Shown piece after piece: positions 33,063-43,315 of a DNA stretch of 64,000 bases. The position numbers and the translations under genes are program-made. Position 1 is the first letter of the stretch; the number at the start of each line of letters is the position of its first letter. The notes under the pieces are model-generated. The model ran no database searches, was not told where the DNA came from, and was given only the letters and a program-made list of their open reading frames with translations. Source of the DNA: Tridacna crocea (taxonomy: Eukaryota; Mollusca; Bivalvia; Cardiida; Cardiidae); assembly GCA_943736015.1 (NCBI GenBank), contig OX031062.1, positions 59,322,962 to 59,386,961 on the forward strand, in the 5' to 3' direction.

Positions 33063-33215
33063 TAAACAGAACAGAACAGAACAGATCTTTATTGTTTCAA
33101 CTTGAACTACATAGCAGTTCATTATATACAAATGACAAAGAAGCATACATGCAACAATGGCATAATAAATTTTGAAAGGAAAGAAAAATTTGGTTTGATC
33201 TACGGAAGTAATATC
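33063..33215 (-). mobile_element. probable retroelement 3' end
   Basis: On the minus strand AACAATAAAGATC is followed by a (TGTTC)n tail (33063-33083). It interrupts a MITE arm, which looks like a short LINE or SINE 3' insertion. Type not identified. Confidence 0.4.
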
Positions 33216-33380
33216 AAATGAAATCAGACTGAAAGCATTTTGCAGATGACAAATCAACTATTGTATTGTTCAAAATAATGATGATTTCTGTCTATGATAG
33301 GATACAAAACATTGTGAGGAAAGGAGATAATGCTGGTCACCATCATTTACCTACTCCTTTTCCCACAATGTTTCAGAAGC

Positions 33381-33597
33381 TTGTTGGTTAGTTGTATTGG
33401 GGTTTAACGCCATTTTAACAGCTAAGGTCATATCATGGCGGTCGATGACGCACATGTGTTTCCTGGCTTTCTCATACCAGTACTAACACAATTTTTTTTT
33501 TCCAAAGCCACCACCTACTTTTCTCACATGCTTCAGTAGAGGTGAGACGCGAAAATACGCCAAAAAGGAAGTTCGCCTCAACCGGGTATCAAACTCG
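33381..33597 (-). mobile_element. SINE type A with 11-bp TSD
   Basis: Tail side TTGTTGGTTAGTTGTATTGG, body CACATGTGTTTCCTGGC, ends at GGGTATCAAACTCG with most of the tRNA head missing. GTTTCAGAAGC flanks it at 33370-33380 and 33598-33608. It lacks the MITE present in the 23680 copy, so it is the empty-site reference. Confidence 0.82.
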
Positions 33598-33838
33598 GTT
33601 TCAGAAGCCTTCTCTTTCAAACTTGGTTGGGATTGTGTGGTATGGGGTAATATTTCAGTTGGTCAACTGATGATTCCTTACATCATGGGTTCCTTCACTA
33701 AAAATTTACAAAATTCAGAATCCAACAGAATCCAATTTATCCAGCTGTACATATCACACACACTTGCTTATTATCAATAAAAACACTCTGAGACACCACC
33801 CTATATTATACACACCAACACCTCAAAGCTGAAAAAAA

Positions 33839-34068
33839 TTAACTCTTTCCCAAATGACAAAATCATAGACTTGCTAAAATTGAAAGCACTTGCAGATGAC
33901 TCAATGATTGTGGCTCAAAAATTGATATTTGTTTTGGGAAGGGTAGAAAACATTGTGGGAAAAGGAGAAAATGCTGGTTACCAGCATTTTCTCCTTTTCC
34001 CACAATGTTTTCAAAAGGCTTCTTACCTCAGGTTCATTAAAAGTCTGGGTCGTTTGATAAAGGGTTAA
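33839..34068 (-). mobile_element. TTAA foldback MITE A
   Basis: Complete with a perfect hairpin. The right arm has TTACCTCAGGTTCATTAA. Confidence 0.88.
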
Positions 34069-34222
34069 ATCCTTGGTATTTATACATCTGTAGTCCATAA
34101 AAGTCAAATGAAAAGTTGCTACAAGGTCAACTCTGACAAAATTTGACAGGTTGTTGAAGAGATCTTTACTTTTGGTCTTAGATTTACAAAACATGATCTT
34201 CTCTTCTTGAGAAATGAAACTT

Positions 34223-34450
34223 TTAACCTTTTCCCAAACGACAAATTTTGGACTCTTCCAAACCAAAAGCGTTTGCCGACAACAATTTTAGATTTGAAGA
34301 AAATGCCCGAAAGTTTTAAAAAAGGGTAGAAAACACTGTGGGAAAATGAGAAATTGCTCATTATGAGCAATTTCTCCTTTTCCCACAGTGTTTTCAAAAG
34401 ACTTTTACTGCAGACACGTAAAATCCAGGGCTTGTTTGGGAAAGGATTAA
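34223..34450 (-). mobile_element. TTAA foldback MITE, subfamily B
   Basis: TTAACCTTTTCCCAAACGAC … CAGGGCTTGTTTGGGAAAGG. Centre GAAATTGCTCATTATGAGC AATTTC differs from subfamily A, but both arms match each other; stem base CACTGTGGG / CCCACAGTG is paired. The arms contain GCAGACACGTAAAATCC instead of the A-type wording. Confidence 0.87.
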
Positions 34451-34614
34451 TTATAATATGTACACAAGCTTTCGGCGGTACAACCGCCTTCTTCTAGTGC
34501 GTTCCTGTGATACAATATCCATAGGTTCTTCTGATACCATAGTTACTTTTCGGTAAATTGTGTCAGAGTAATAGATTCTGTGCTTTAACTTTACCACACA
34601 ATACCAACTTGTAA

Positions 34615-34843
34615 TTAACCCTTTACCAACCATCAAAATTTTAGACTGGTCCCAGTCGAGAGCATTTGCAGGCAACATAATAAAAGAGACTGAAAATTTG
34701 AAATTTCTTTCGGGAAGGGAAGAAAACATTGTGGGAAAAGGAGAAAATGCTGGTTACCAGCATTTTCTCCTTTTCCCACAATGTTTTCAGGTGGCTTCTC
34801 TCTCAGGGTCGTTAAAAGTCGGGATTGTGTGGTGAAGGGCTAA
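34615..34843 (-). mobile_element. TTAA foldback MITE A
   Basis: Perfect hairpin; the right TTAA is mutated to CTAA. Confidence 0.87.
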
Positions 34844-34996
34844 TACTGAACTAGAGATACATCTTCACAGCCAGAAAGTATAGATACACTGTTAAAACTT
34901 TACAATGTGTGCAATCTAGTGAGCTGTGAAAACTCAATAAAACATGGATATAAGGTGTTTGAGATTTAAAAGAAATGCAAGAGACTTGTCATAGAT

Positions 34997-35486
34997 TTAA
35001 CACTTTCCCAAACAATCCTTTGATTTTACGACCCTGTGATAGAAGCCTTTTGAAAACATTGTCGGAAAAGGAGAAAATGCTGGTAACCAGCATCCTCGGA
35101 TACCCCGGGGTCTCCCTATTTGCTACGCTACATCGTCCCCTGGGACAATTAATTGAATTTCCCTCGCTTTACCGCTGGCCGAATGCTGGCTTTTCATTGG
35201 TTCCATCATCATTTTGTGATGGGCGAGTGGACTGTACGCTATGACGTTTCATATCGATTTTCGGCGGCTGATTCAAAGTCTTATTAGTCAGTTGTCCCAG
35301 GGTCGATGTAGCGTAGCAAATAGGGAGACCCTCGGGTATTCGAGGATGGGTAACCAGCATTTTCTCCTTTCCCCACAAGGTTTTCTACCCTGCTACACTT
35401 CGATTTTTTAATAAATTTTACAATATCACCTGCAAGTCCATTCAATTTGGACCAGTCTAAAATCTTTTCGTATGGTAAAGGGTTAA
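34997..35486 (+). mobile_element. TTAA foldback MITE A split at its dyad
   Basis: Left 34997-35090 ends …GCTGGTAACCAG; right 35349-35486 restarts GGTAACCAGC. Removal of 35091-35348 and one GGTAACCAG restores the hairpin. Confidence 0.9.
35091..35348. mobile_element. Mutator-like MITE with 9-bp TSD, copy 2
   Basis: Same ~60-bp inverted termini as the 30451 copy (CATCCTCGGATACCCCGG / TATTCGAGGATG) with a single interior block. The 9-bp duplication GGTAACCAG is exactly the centre of the host MITE palindrome. Confidence 0.92.
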
Positions 35487-36012
35487 AACGGAAACTGTGG
35501 TTGTGATGTCTAAGGATAGCCTCCAGATAATGAAATGCGTTTTCTATCCGTTGTCATCCATGCAACCTTGCAACTGTCAGGAGCAATATTTGGCACAGAG
35601 ATACAAAAACGATTACAGTTTCACAGAATAAAAATAAAATTGGTGAAAAAAAGTGGATGAAAAAGATGTGTGGTGATCATAAAATGGGATGATCACAAGT
35701 TGCTGTAATCATAAAATGTAGTGGTCTTCAATAATTTTGGATCAATTTAAGCAGCCTAGATACAACAATGGGTATTGATTTATAGAAAATTAGGCATAAG
35801 TGGGCAAAAAGAAATTGAACAGACTAAAGCAATATGTTAATGAGGAAGGGAGGTAATTCTATATCAAATTGTTCTTCAAACAAGCACTAATCAAGTCCCT
35901 TTATCATGTACACTCTACATATTGCTGTACATTCTGTGTGGTCTGATCTTGATCTGCACTGCCTACAAAAGGTCTGTGAGACACACTTAGCAGCCTAAGG
36001 CTTAAATGTAAC
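35487..36012. other. unique intergenic
   Basis: Contains the dispersed TCTGATCTTGATCTGC motif near 35941. No exon. Confidence 0.4.
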
Positions 36013-36237
36013 TTAACCCATTACCACACAATCCCTTCGACGCCCCTGAGAAAGAAGCCTTTAGAAAACATTGTGGGAAAAGGAGAAAATTCTGGTGACC
36101 AGCATGTTCTACTTTTCCCACAATGTTTTCTACCCTTCACAAAACAAATTTCAAATTTTCAGTCTCTTTTATATTGTCATCTGCAAATGCTTTCAATTTG
36201 GACCAGTCTAAAATATTGTCGTTTGGTAAAGGGGTAA
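36013..36237 (+). mobile_element. TTAA foldback MITE A
   Basis: Left arm lacks CTACTTTTG. Hairpin is imperfect at the tip (TTCTGGTGACCAGCATG). Right TTAA mutated to GTAA. Confidence 0.82.
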
Positions 36238-36380
36238 AATGATGAAGATTTTCATTAAAAGAATTAAAAAAAACATTGTGGAAAAGATGAAAATGCTTTT
36301 ATCAGCAATTTTTCACTTTCCCAAAATATTTTTAGTCCTTTTCCCCAGTGTCATCATAACATATGACTTTTCTGAAAAGA

Positions 36381-36606
36381 TTTCCCCCTTTCCCAAACGA
36401 TAAATTTTGGACCCTTCCAAACCGAAAGAATTTTGCAGACGACAATTTTAGATTAGGAAAAAATGGCAGAAAGTTCTAAAAAAGGGTAGAAAACAATGTG
36501 GGAAAAGGAAAAATTGCTCATTACGAGCACTTTCTCCTTTTTCCAGTGTTTTCAAAAGACTTTTATTGCAGACACGTAAACCAGGGCTTCTTTGGGAAAG
36601 GGTTAA
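36381..36606 (-). mobile_element. TTAA foldback MITE, subfamily B
   Basis: Centre GAAAAATTGCTCATTACGAG; left TTAA lost, right intact. A short decayed hairpin also lies at 36265-36335. Confidence 0.8.
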
Positions 36607-36990
36607 CCATTTAGTGGACACTGTACCTACTCAGGAATATAATCATAAACAGTGATCTGCCGAAACTGCGTTTTTGCGCCCTGGACGCAGTAAAATCATC
36701 TAGGGCGCAAGAAAATTCCAACAGGTGCGCCAATGACGCAACACAAAATCAGCTGTGTCCAGTTTCAAAACCGAAAGAACCAACCTTTTCAAAGCGAAAG
36801 TAGGTAAACAGAAATTTCAATTTGCGGGTCGAACCAAACTAAATGACCAACGATTGCGTCAGAGGAAAGCCCATTACTTCCTCTATACCATAGTTTGTTT
36901 CGGCGATTGTGATTGGCTGCACACACGCTACCATGTAGCTAGCTACCAATCAAACTGTTTTTGACGAAATAGCTTGCAACAACAGTAACC

Positions 36991-37434
36991 ATGGCCGACA
37001 GAGACTCAAAGTGGAAAAGATTGTCCACGAGGGACATTCAATCATATTTCACTGCTCCTACGAAGAAACTGACAACACAATGCGATGTGGAGTCAAATAA
37101 AACACAATCTGACACTGATCTAGATAGTAATGAATTAATCCAAAATCAAAAGGAAGGCCCGATCGCCTCTGAAAGTGAAAAGACCCCCACCCAGTCCTAC
37201 GCTAGGGATGCGGTCAAAACGTACCCAAACCAAAACGTACCCAAAAAAAAAAGTCACTTGGGTACGTTTTGGTTTGGGTACGTTTTGACTGTAAACCCTC
37301 CGCTAGTGTTGACAATGACAATAACCAAAATCATAACGAATGCCCGATCACCTCTGAAAGCGCATAGGCCCCCCCCTCACCCACCCAGTTTTCTTCTAAT
37401 GTTGACAACAAGTACAATAAAATGTCTGATCTAA
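36991..37434 (+). pseudogene. hAT/ZNF862-type transposase N-terminal fragment
   Basis: Begins at an ATG in context (AACCATGGCCG), with MADRDSKWKRLSTRDIQSYF followed by TAPTKK. Short basic starts with an SYF/KFF-type motif are common at the N-termini of hAT-derived ZNF862/ZMYM-like proteins (family knowledge); assignment here is inference. From ~37200 the frame runs into the GGGTACG palindrome and is no longer meaningful. About 37418-37475 reads MSDLKNRRVFKRKWCE in the original frame, reminiscent of the W-containing start of the next transposase domain. Zinc finger, catalytic and dimerisation regions are absent, so it cannot encode an active enzyme. Confidence 0.4.
37213..37289. repeat. GGGTACG palindrome inside the hAT-like element
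   Basis: GTCAAAACGTACCCAAACC and its reverse complement GGTTTGGGTACGTTTTGAC flank an A-rich centre. Flanks repeat GCCCGATCRCCTCTGAAAG on both sides (37158 and ~37344), consistent with insertion or duplication. Confidence 0.75.
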
Positions 37435-37713
37435 AAAACCGAAGAGTTTTTAAGAGGAAATGGTGTGAAAATGTCCCCAGTTTTTTGAAAATGTCCCCAC
37501 TTTTTTCAGTCAAAGGGGACATTGTCCCAGCATCTTCAAAACCTCGGCAGATCACTGCATAAAGGAGAATTGAATAAGAATACTCACTGTTCTTCTGTCC
37601 TGTGTAGCAGCAAGAGCAGACATATTGATAAGATCTATGCTTTATGAAATCTTTAAAAACACTTCTTAAGCTACATCCTTCCTTCCGCTAAACCTACAAG
37701 AGAAATTTTTATG

Positions 37714-37944
37714 TTTTAACTCTTTACCACACAAGAAAGTTTTAGACTTGTCCAGATTGAAAGCGTTTGCAGGCAAAAACATAAATGGGACTCAAAAATT
37801 GAAATTTGTTTTGGGAATGTTAGAAAACTTTGTGGGAAAAGGAGAAAATGCTTGTTACCAGCATTTTCTCCTTTTCCCATAATGTTTTCAAAAGGTCTTT
37901 TTCTCAGGGTTGTCAAAAGTAGGGACTGTGTGGTAATGGGTTAA
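37714..37944 (-). mobile_element. TTAA foldback MITE A
   Basis: Complete. Left stem ACTTTGTGGG and tip GCTTGTTACCAGC are unpaired variants. Confidence 0.86.
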
Positions 37945-38039
37945 ATCTTACTGCTGAAATTTAAGTTTGCAGAGCAGAATGTGTAGGCTTTTGCCATTAT
38001 ACAGCACAGGATAAAAGCCTTAGAATACTAATATCAACT

Positions 38040-38170
38040 AAATCCTTTATCAAACAATCCCTGGATTTCAACCTGTTAAAGTTTCTTGAATATTGTGAGA
38101 AAAGGAGAGAGTAGTGGTGACAAGCATTGTCTGTCCTTTTCCCACAATGTTTGCTACACTATCAGAAAGC
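38040..38170 (+). mobile_element. decayed MITE A
   Basis: TTTATCAAACAATCCCTGG terminus and TCCTTTTCCCACAATGTTTG right stem; the tip is scrambled. Confidence 0.6.
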
Positions 38171-38693
38171 TCAGACTTACTCGCCCATGGTAACTAGAAA
38201 ATTGGCTGGGCCAGCTGAAAATGCCCCAGAGACCCAGGTGGCAATCCCCCAAAATAGAACATTTTTCAAATTTCTTAAATTTTCGGACAGAATAGCGACC
38301 AAAGTCAAGTTCCTGCCTAGTTTACTATTCAAATCCGACAACATTCGCGTATTTCTGAACCTAATATTTCATCATTTACGGTATTCCTTTTTACCAGATG
38401 TTTACTCGCATTTGGCTGGTTCTCACTTACTGCGCGCGTATCTCACAGAGAATTACGGACAACTTGCCCAACAGTTTGAGGTCAACTTGCCCGAAACTAT
38501 ACACAACTCGCTTAAATTAAAAATAAAATCAGACTCGCCAATAGACTGGGAAAACATGTCTCCCATAATTCAAATGACAACTTGTCAAAGACCAGAAGTC
38601 ATCAAAATTCTCACCCTAAACATGTTGGGACAAATTGTCTTTGGGGCAAATTGTCCTGCACTCCTTGCCGATACCATAAAGCTGGGCCCCTAG
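38127..38693 (+). CDS. 188-codon open frame, unrecognised
   Basis: Longest plus-strand frame outside low-complexity DNA, but its first ~12 codons are MITE stem. The rest (KFLKFSDRIATKVKF … LADTIKLGP) has no domain I know. Short GACAACTTGCCC / GGACAAATTGTC repeats in the DNA suggest repetitive origin. No introns or promoter evident. Probably non-coding. Confidence 0.12.
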   Translation: MSVLFPQCLLHYQKAQTYSPMVTRKLAGPAENAPETQVAIPQNRTFFKFLKFSDRIATKVKFLPSLLFKSDNIRVFLNLIFHHLRYSFLPDVYSHLAGSHLLRAYLTENYGQLAQQFEVNLPETIHNSLKLKIKSDSPIDWENMSPIIQMTTCQRPEVIKILTLNMLGQIVFGANCPALLADTIKLGP

Positions 38694-38785
38694 ATTTTGG
38701 GCTGGGCTCTTGGATTTTTTAAGTTGGGGGACCAAGTGGCCACAAGAGGAAAGAAGTTGGTCTTTTTCCCTGTAAATACTGTATA

Positions 38786-39011
38786 TTAACCCTTTCCCAA
38801 ACAAGCCCTGGTTTTTACGTGTCTGCATTCAAAGTCTTTTGAAAACAGTGGGAAAAGGAGAAATTGCTTGTAACGAGCAATTTCTCCTTTTCCCACAGTA
38901 TTTTCTACCCTTTTTGAGAACTTTCTGCCATTTTCTCGAAATCTAAAACTGTCGTCTGCAAACTCTTTTGGTTTGGAAGAGTCCAAACTTTGTCGTTTGG
39001 GAAAGGGTTAA
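38786..39011 (+). mobile_element. TTAA foldback MITE, subfamily B
   Basis: Best B copy: TTAACCCTTTCCCAAACAAG … TTTGGGAAAGGGTTAA, centre AAATTGCTTGTAACGAGC with one mismatch. Confidence 0.9.
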
Positions 39012-39661
39012 AGTTTTAGCAATATTTCAATTAAAACGATTTCCAGACAATAATTGCGGCTGTCTCGAACTCGTTTCAAGGTCGCAAGTGAGAACTTTTT
39101 CCGTCAGGTAAAATATTCGGTTCATGTGACCAGTCAGCGTGATTGATTCATGACAACATTGTTTGTAAATGGAATTACCAGAGCTATGTAGATTCTGCCA
39201 GCTTTAAAAAGTGACAACTTATCCTTTTTGATTCATTAACTCTGGTACGTCCAAATATTGAGAATGCATGCGTTAATCAACGTATAAAGCAACCTTTTAC
39301 AGTTGAAAACTCCTGTTTCTTTTACAAAAATTATTCACTTGACCGCCATTTTGTTTCCGAACGCTGCACGGTCTCCAATAATAACTTCGATCGTCGTAAT
39401 ATTTACACTTGAACTGAAAGATTACTGAACACACCCTTGTTTTAAGACCTATTGTTAAAAAGCTTTTGACAGAAAAATTGTAAAGTGCTATAACTATTCT
39501 GTACTAACCCAACTATGCTTTCTTGCCTTTCAAACACGTTATATGTGTCGTCTACAAATGCTCTCAGTACAAAGCATATCATTAGTCATCTAGAAATAAA
39601 GGCGTTAAAACTAGGGGATTGTATGGTTTCAAAGTCTATTTGCATGGAGAAAAAAACATTG
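39012..39661. other. unique intergenic
   Basis: A MITE right-arm scrap near 39545 (GTCGTCTACAAATGCTCTC). No exon. Confidence 0.35.
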
Positions 39662-39663
39662 TA

Positions 39664-40583
39664 ACATGACACATGAATTTGGCTCTATAAAAACAATGCA
39701 ACGAAAATGTGGTATAATAAGAGAGTGACGTCATTTGCCTAGTGACGTCATCCTGTTTAAAGTTAGTCAGTGAGTTATTTAATGTAATATTGTATAATCT
39801 AATCTGCATCCGCATTTTTAATGTATGAACATTTGTTCCTTTGATTAAGAGTTGGTTATGTTAGAATCGAAATAATCTTCTTTCTATTATGGTTTATCAT
39901 TCAATAAACCACATTGTGAGTTATGAGGTGGAATAAATAAACCACTCAGGCTATCACCCTCATGGATTATTTATTGTGCCTCATAACTCACAACTGTGGT
40001 TCATTTAATAAATAATCTTTTTATCATGGTTTATCATTCAATAAACCACAGTTGTGAGTTATGAGGCAAATAATTCACGAGGGCTATAGCTCAAGTGGTT
40101 TATTAATTGTGCATCATAACTCATGTGGTTTATTGAACAATAAACCACGGTAGAAAGAAGATTATTTCCATTCCAATATGACCAACTCTTAATCAAAGGA
40201 AAACAAGTTACACATAACCCATTACCACACAATCCCTACTTTTGACGCCCCTGAGAAAGAAGCCTTTAGAAAACATTGTGGGATAAGGAGAAAATGCTGG
40301 TAACCAGCATTTTCTCCTTTTCCCACAATGTTTTCCACCATTCCCAAAACAAATTTCAAATTTTCAGTCACTTTTATTTTGTCGTCTGCAATTCTTTTCA
40401 ATTTAGACAGACCTAAAATTTTGTCGTCTGGTAATGGGTTAAAACAGATAACATTCCACTGAATAATTTACTTTGTGCAGAATGATGTCACTATATGGAA
40501 TGACGTCACTCTACATAGAATAACATAGATTTTACCACGCTTTCCTTGCAATGTGTTTATAGAGCCGAATTCATGTGTCATGT
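39664..40583. mobile_element. palindromic element with TGACGTCA boxes, TA-flanked
   Basis: TA (39662) then ACATGACACATGAATTTGG; right end GAATTCATGTGTCATGT then TA (40584). Inverted ends extend ~100 bp and include GGCTCTATAAA. TGACGTCA lies at ~39726, ~39743 and ~40504. The centre (39880-40170) is several nested inverted repeats of GTTTATTGAACRATAAACCA and GTGAGTTATGAGG. A TTAA MITE is inserted at 40213-40442. Non-coding. Confidence 0.75.
40213..40442 (+). mobile_element. TTAA foldback MITE A nested in palindromic element
   Basis: Complete. The left TTAA is mutated to ATAA; left stem GGGATAAGG has one mismatch. Confidence 0.88.
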
Positions 40584-40689
40584 TAAAATGAAAGAAAAAC
40601 CACAATAGAAAGAAGATGATTTCTTATGTAAAAGTTAGCTCCAACAGCGAGATAGGTTTTAGATACGTGTATATCTGACCATAAAGAGT

Positions 40690-40770
40690 CTATCTGATGT
40701 TTTGACTTTACTTTTGGGTACATTTTGACTTATTTTTGGGGTATCTTTTGGTTTGGGTACATTTTGACTG
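40690..40770. repeat. GGGTACATTTTGACT motif cluster
   Basis: Three units related to 28371-28495 and 37213-37289. Confidence 0.6.
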
Positions 40771-40794
40771 CATCAGGTAGCGTTTACTTTAATC

Positions 40795-40921
40795 TGTTAC
40801 TTTATTTTGAAATTTGAAGTTACGGTTGTCATTTCCAAAAATTAGTCCAATTAATTATATACCCAGAATGGCCATATAAGATAGATGTGAATTTGTAGAA
40901 TGCCATCTAGAGAGATAATAT
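40795..40921 (+). repeat. dispersed repeat (also 46478-46592)
   Basis: Shares AAGTAACGGTTGTC-, ATACCCAGRATGSCCATAT- and AGAATGCCATCTAG-type blocks with 46478-46592 in the same order. Unidentified family. Confidence 0.65.
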
Positions 40922-40924
40922 TCG

Positions 40925-41236
40925 ACCCTGACAGGAAAAGCTTTAGAAAGCATTGTGGGAAAAGAAGAAAATGTCGGTAGGAAGCCTTTTCTTTCCTTCC
41001 CATGCTTTCTATCCTTTAACCATTTCCAAACAATCCCTGGTTTTCACGACATAAAAAAAGCCTTAAAAAAGATCGTGGGAACAGGAGAAAATGCTGGTAA
41101 CCAGCATTTTCTCCTTCTTTACCCATATTTTCTACCCTCCCACAGCAACTTTCAATTTTGAAGTCGTATTAATTTTTTCGTCTGCAAATACTGTCAATTT
41201 GGATCAGTCTAAAATTTTGTTGTTTGGTAAAGAGTA
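40925..41236 (+). mobile_element. two MITE A copies
   Basis: 40925-41010 is a decayed hairpin. 41016-41236 starts TTAACCATTTCCAAACAATC, has a good left stem and tip, and ends GGTAAAGAGTAAG with its TTAA lost. Confidence 0.7.
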
Positions 41237-41275
41237 AGAATTAACGAAGGAATATTAGTTTCTTTAGTCATATTT

Positions 41276-41538
41276 GGAGTGCAAGACGCGAGAAGGGTCA
41301 TTCGGACATTTGCGTAAAGTGTCGTCTCTGATCAGCGTGTGCAGTCCCTACAGGCTAATCCGAAAGGACACTTTCCGATTTTATGTGATTTTCTGTTTTA
41401 CGCAGGTCTACTGTAGCATAAAATCTAACGTAGTCGTAAAGTGCCGTCTCGGATTAGCCTGCGCGGACTGCGCAGGCTAATCCGGGACGACACTTTACGC
41501 AAATGTCCGAATGCACCTTTTCCCGTGTTGCACTCCAT
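41276..41538. mobile_element. MITE with ~60-bp inverted termini
   Basis: GGAGTGCAAGACGCGAGAAG … CTTTTCCCGTGTTGCACTCC. Both ends continue into CATTCGGACATTTGCGTAAA and AGTGTCGTC with GATTAGCCTGCGC palindromes. Flanking ATTT on both sides may be a 4-bp duplication. Elements with this GGATTAGCCTG core are familiar from heterodont bivalves (recollection). Confidence 0.75.
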
Positions 41539-41604
41539 TTAATGTTTTCAGCAGTACTTTGGACATGGACCAGTGTAAAGTTTTGTTGTTTGGTGAAGGG
41601 TTAA
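41539..41604 (+). mobile_element. MITE A right-arm fragment
   Basis: CTTTGGACATGGACCAGTG to TTAA. Confidence 0.55.
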
Positions 41605-42153
41605 GTAGTGTGCTTTAAGTTAAGTACCTGGATAAGTGATTAAATTGTTACACATTACAGAAGTAAACAAATATCAAAGTGTTTCGGATGCACTCTAAAG
41701 TGTTAACCTATAGGCTGCTAAGTGCAACTCACAGACTGTTTGCAGACTGTGTAGATCAAGATTACACTGCAAAGAGCATGGAGTCTGATCTTTGATCTAC
41801 ACGGCCCAATAAGGAGATATTATTCCCCAAAACATGACTTTGAAAACAGCAATCTTTTGGTTTTAACTTTCAAATTGAAAATGTCAATTTAGTTCTTTAA
41901 CAGGAAAAAGGTTAAGACGTGCTTATGGGTTGTTATAACATGCTTTGGGATATTTTTTGAGCAGCCTGGATGTTTTACTTAGTTGTTCATCCACATTGTA
42001 TACTAGGTCTTTGTTACAGCTATGAAATGAGGCCAAGTTGACATTTTGATTTAATTCAATTCCATTTAATTCTGAAAATGATCATTTCTGCCTTTGGCTT
42101 TCACAGTATTTCAATCTACATGTTTTATTGATCTTTGAGGAGAGGTTTTTTTT
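41605..42153. other. unique intergenic
   Basis: Includes the dispersed GTGTAGATCAAGATTACACTG / TCTGATCTTTGATC motif (41740-41800). No exon. Confidence 0.4.
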
Positions 42154-42378
42154 TCAAGTCATTAGCAAACGACAATATTTTAGGCTTGTCCTAAGTGAAA
42201 GCATTTGCAGATGACAAAATAAAAGTGAAAATTTGAAATTTGTTTTGTAAAGGATAGAAAACATTTTGAGAAAAGGAGAAAATGCTGGTTACCAGCATTT
42301 TCTCCTTTTCCCACAATGTTTTCTAAGGGCTTCTTTCTCAGGGGCGTCAAAAGTAGGGATTGTGTAGTAATGGGTTAA
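42154..42378 (-). mobile_element. TTAA foldback MITE A
   Basis: Left TTAA mutated to TCAA; left stem CATTTTGAGAAAAGG. Right end perfect. Confidence 0.85.
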
Positions 42379-42531
42379 ACAGAGGAGCAATTTGTTGTCA
42401 CAAGATTTCAGTTTGACTGTTGACATAAAAGGGCGAGATCTGAAAGGTCATCAACCTGGCCAGGTAGCTCAGTGATAAGTGTGCCTGACTGGTGACCTGG
42501 TAGTTGTGAGCTCAATACCTGGTAGAGGCAA

Positions 42532-42838
42532 GCAGAGCCCTGTAGCTCAGCCGGTAGCGTACAAGACTTGAGAACAGGAGGTCGCTGGTTCGATCCCCGG
42601 CTCGGCCAATTTCTTTCCGAGGATTGATGATAGTCATTGCGACAGGATTCATTCCTCTCTCACCGCTGATCATTGTTTCGACGATGGTTATGTGGGAAAG
42701 CAGCCAGTGGCTTGTAAAGAATATTATGCGGAGTACTGGTAACAGAGACTCCAGGAAAGCATGGATAGGTGCACTGGCCACCGCGATATAACTAAAATAA
42801 TGTTGAAAACGGCGTTAAACACCATACAATCAATCAAT
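42532..42838 (+). mobile_element. SINE type B with 11-bp TSD
   Basis: Head CTGTAGCTCAGCCGGTAGCG (A box) and GGTTCGATCCCCGG (B box). Body with GGATTGATGATAGTCATTG, core GAGTACTGGTAACAGAGAC, tail GGCGTTAAACACC then (ATCA)n. GGTAGAGGCAA flanks it at 42521-42531 and 42839-42849. The head does not fold as a working tRNA. Confidence 0.9.
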
Positions 42839-42936
42839 GGTAGAGGCAAACTTTCCTTCTGGTGATTTTTCACCTTTCATCTCTGATGCATCATGTGAGA
42901 AAAGTAGAGGAAAGTTACGTCGGGACTAGGGTGAGA

Positions 42937-43315
42937 ATGAATGAATAATGAATGAATAGCGTTTTAAGGCCCGTCGACAACTTAGGTCATATTGGGCGCA
43001 CTTACTTAGTAAACAATAATGCGAGATGAAAATAACATACATGTGCAACAACATAAGACAAACATGATAAATGAGGAATGGATGAAACACAAAATGATGC
43101 CCCTTTTGTCGCCTTTTACGACATGCATGCTGTCACTTTTGTTCCGCCAGATGAAATGGCAGATGTGACGATCGCGGGACTGCAGTGGTTTATTCTTATA
43201 CCCCCGATTAAACCACACGGGGTCCCACAGGCCAACTGATTCCCATTCCAAACCCTATTTACATCAAGAAAAAAAATATAGGATTTGGAATAAGAACTAC
43301 CCAGCCTGCTGCAAT
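42937..43315 (-). mobile_element. third SINE-like insertion, (ATTC)n tail, 11-bp TSD
   Basis: On the minus strand it ends CGGGCCTTAAAACGC then (ATTC)n. Flanked by ACTAGGGTGAG at 42926-42936 and 43316-43326. Internal GGGACCCCGTGTGG and GTCGTAAAAGGCGAC; no clear tRNA boxes, so it may be a 5'-truncated LINE or a different SINE type. Confidence 0.8.

Larger units (their letters stand above)
32957..33652 (-). mobile_element. two MITE A copies with nested retroinsertions
   Basis: 32957-33028 is a truncated plus copy. 33029-33652 is a minus copy (TTAGTACCACTAGAT … GATTGTGTGGTATGGGG) interrupted at ~33060-33220 and by a SINE at 33381-33597. Confidence 0.6.
36650..37557 (+). mobile_element. hAT-like element, decayed
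   Basis: Inverted termini CAGTGATCTGCCGA and TCGGCAGATCACTG; direct repeats CATAAA at 36644-36649 and 37558-37563. Subterminal motifs (GGGCGC, TGCGCC on the left; GGGGACATT on the right). Six bp is shorter than the usual 8-bp hAT duplication, but the CAGTG end and the transposase-like frame inside fit hAT best. Confidence 0.7.

Noticed and set aside
42532..42606. tRNA gene
   Set aside because: A and B boxes are present, but the acceptor stem does not pair and the sequence continues into a SINE body with a tail and TSD.
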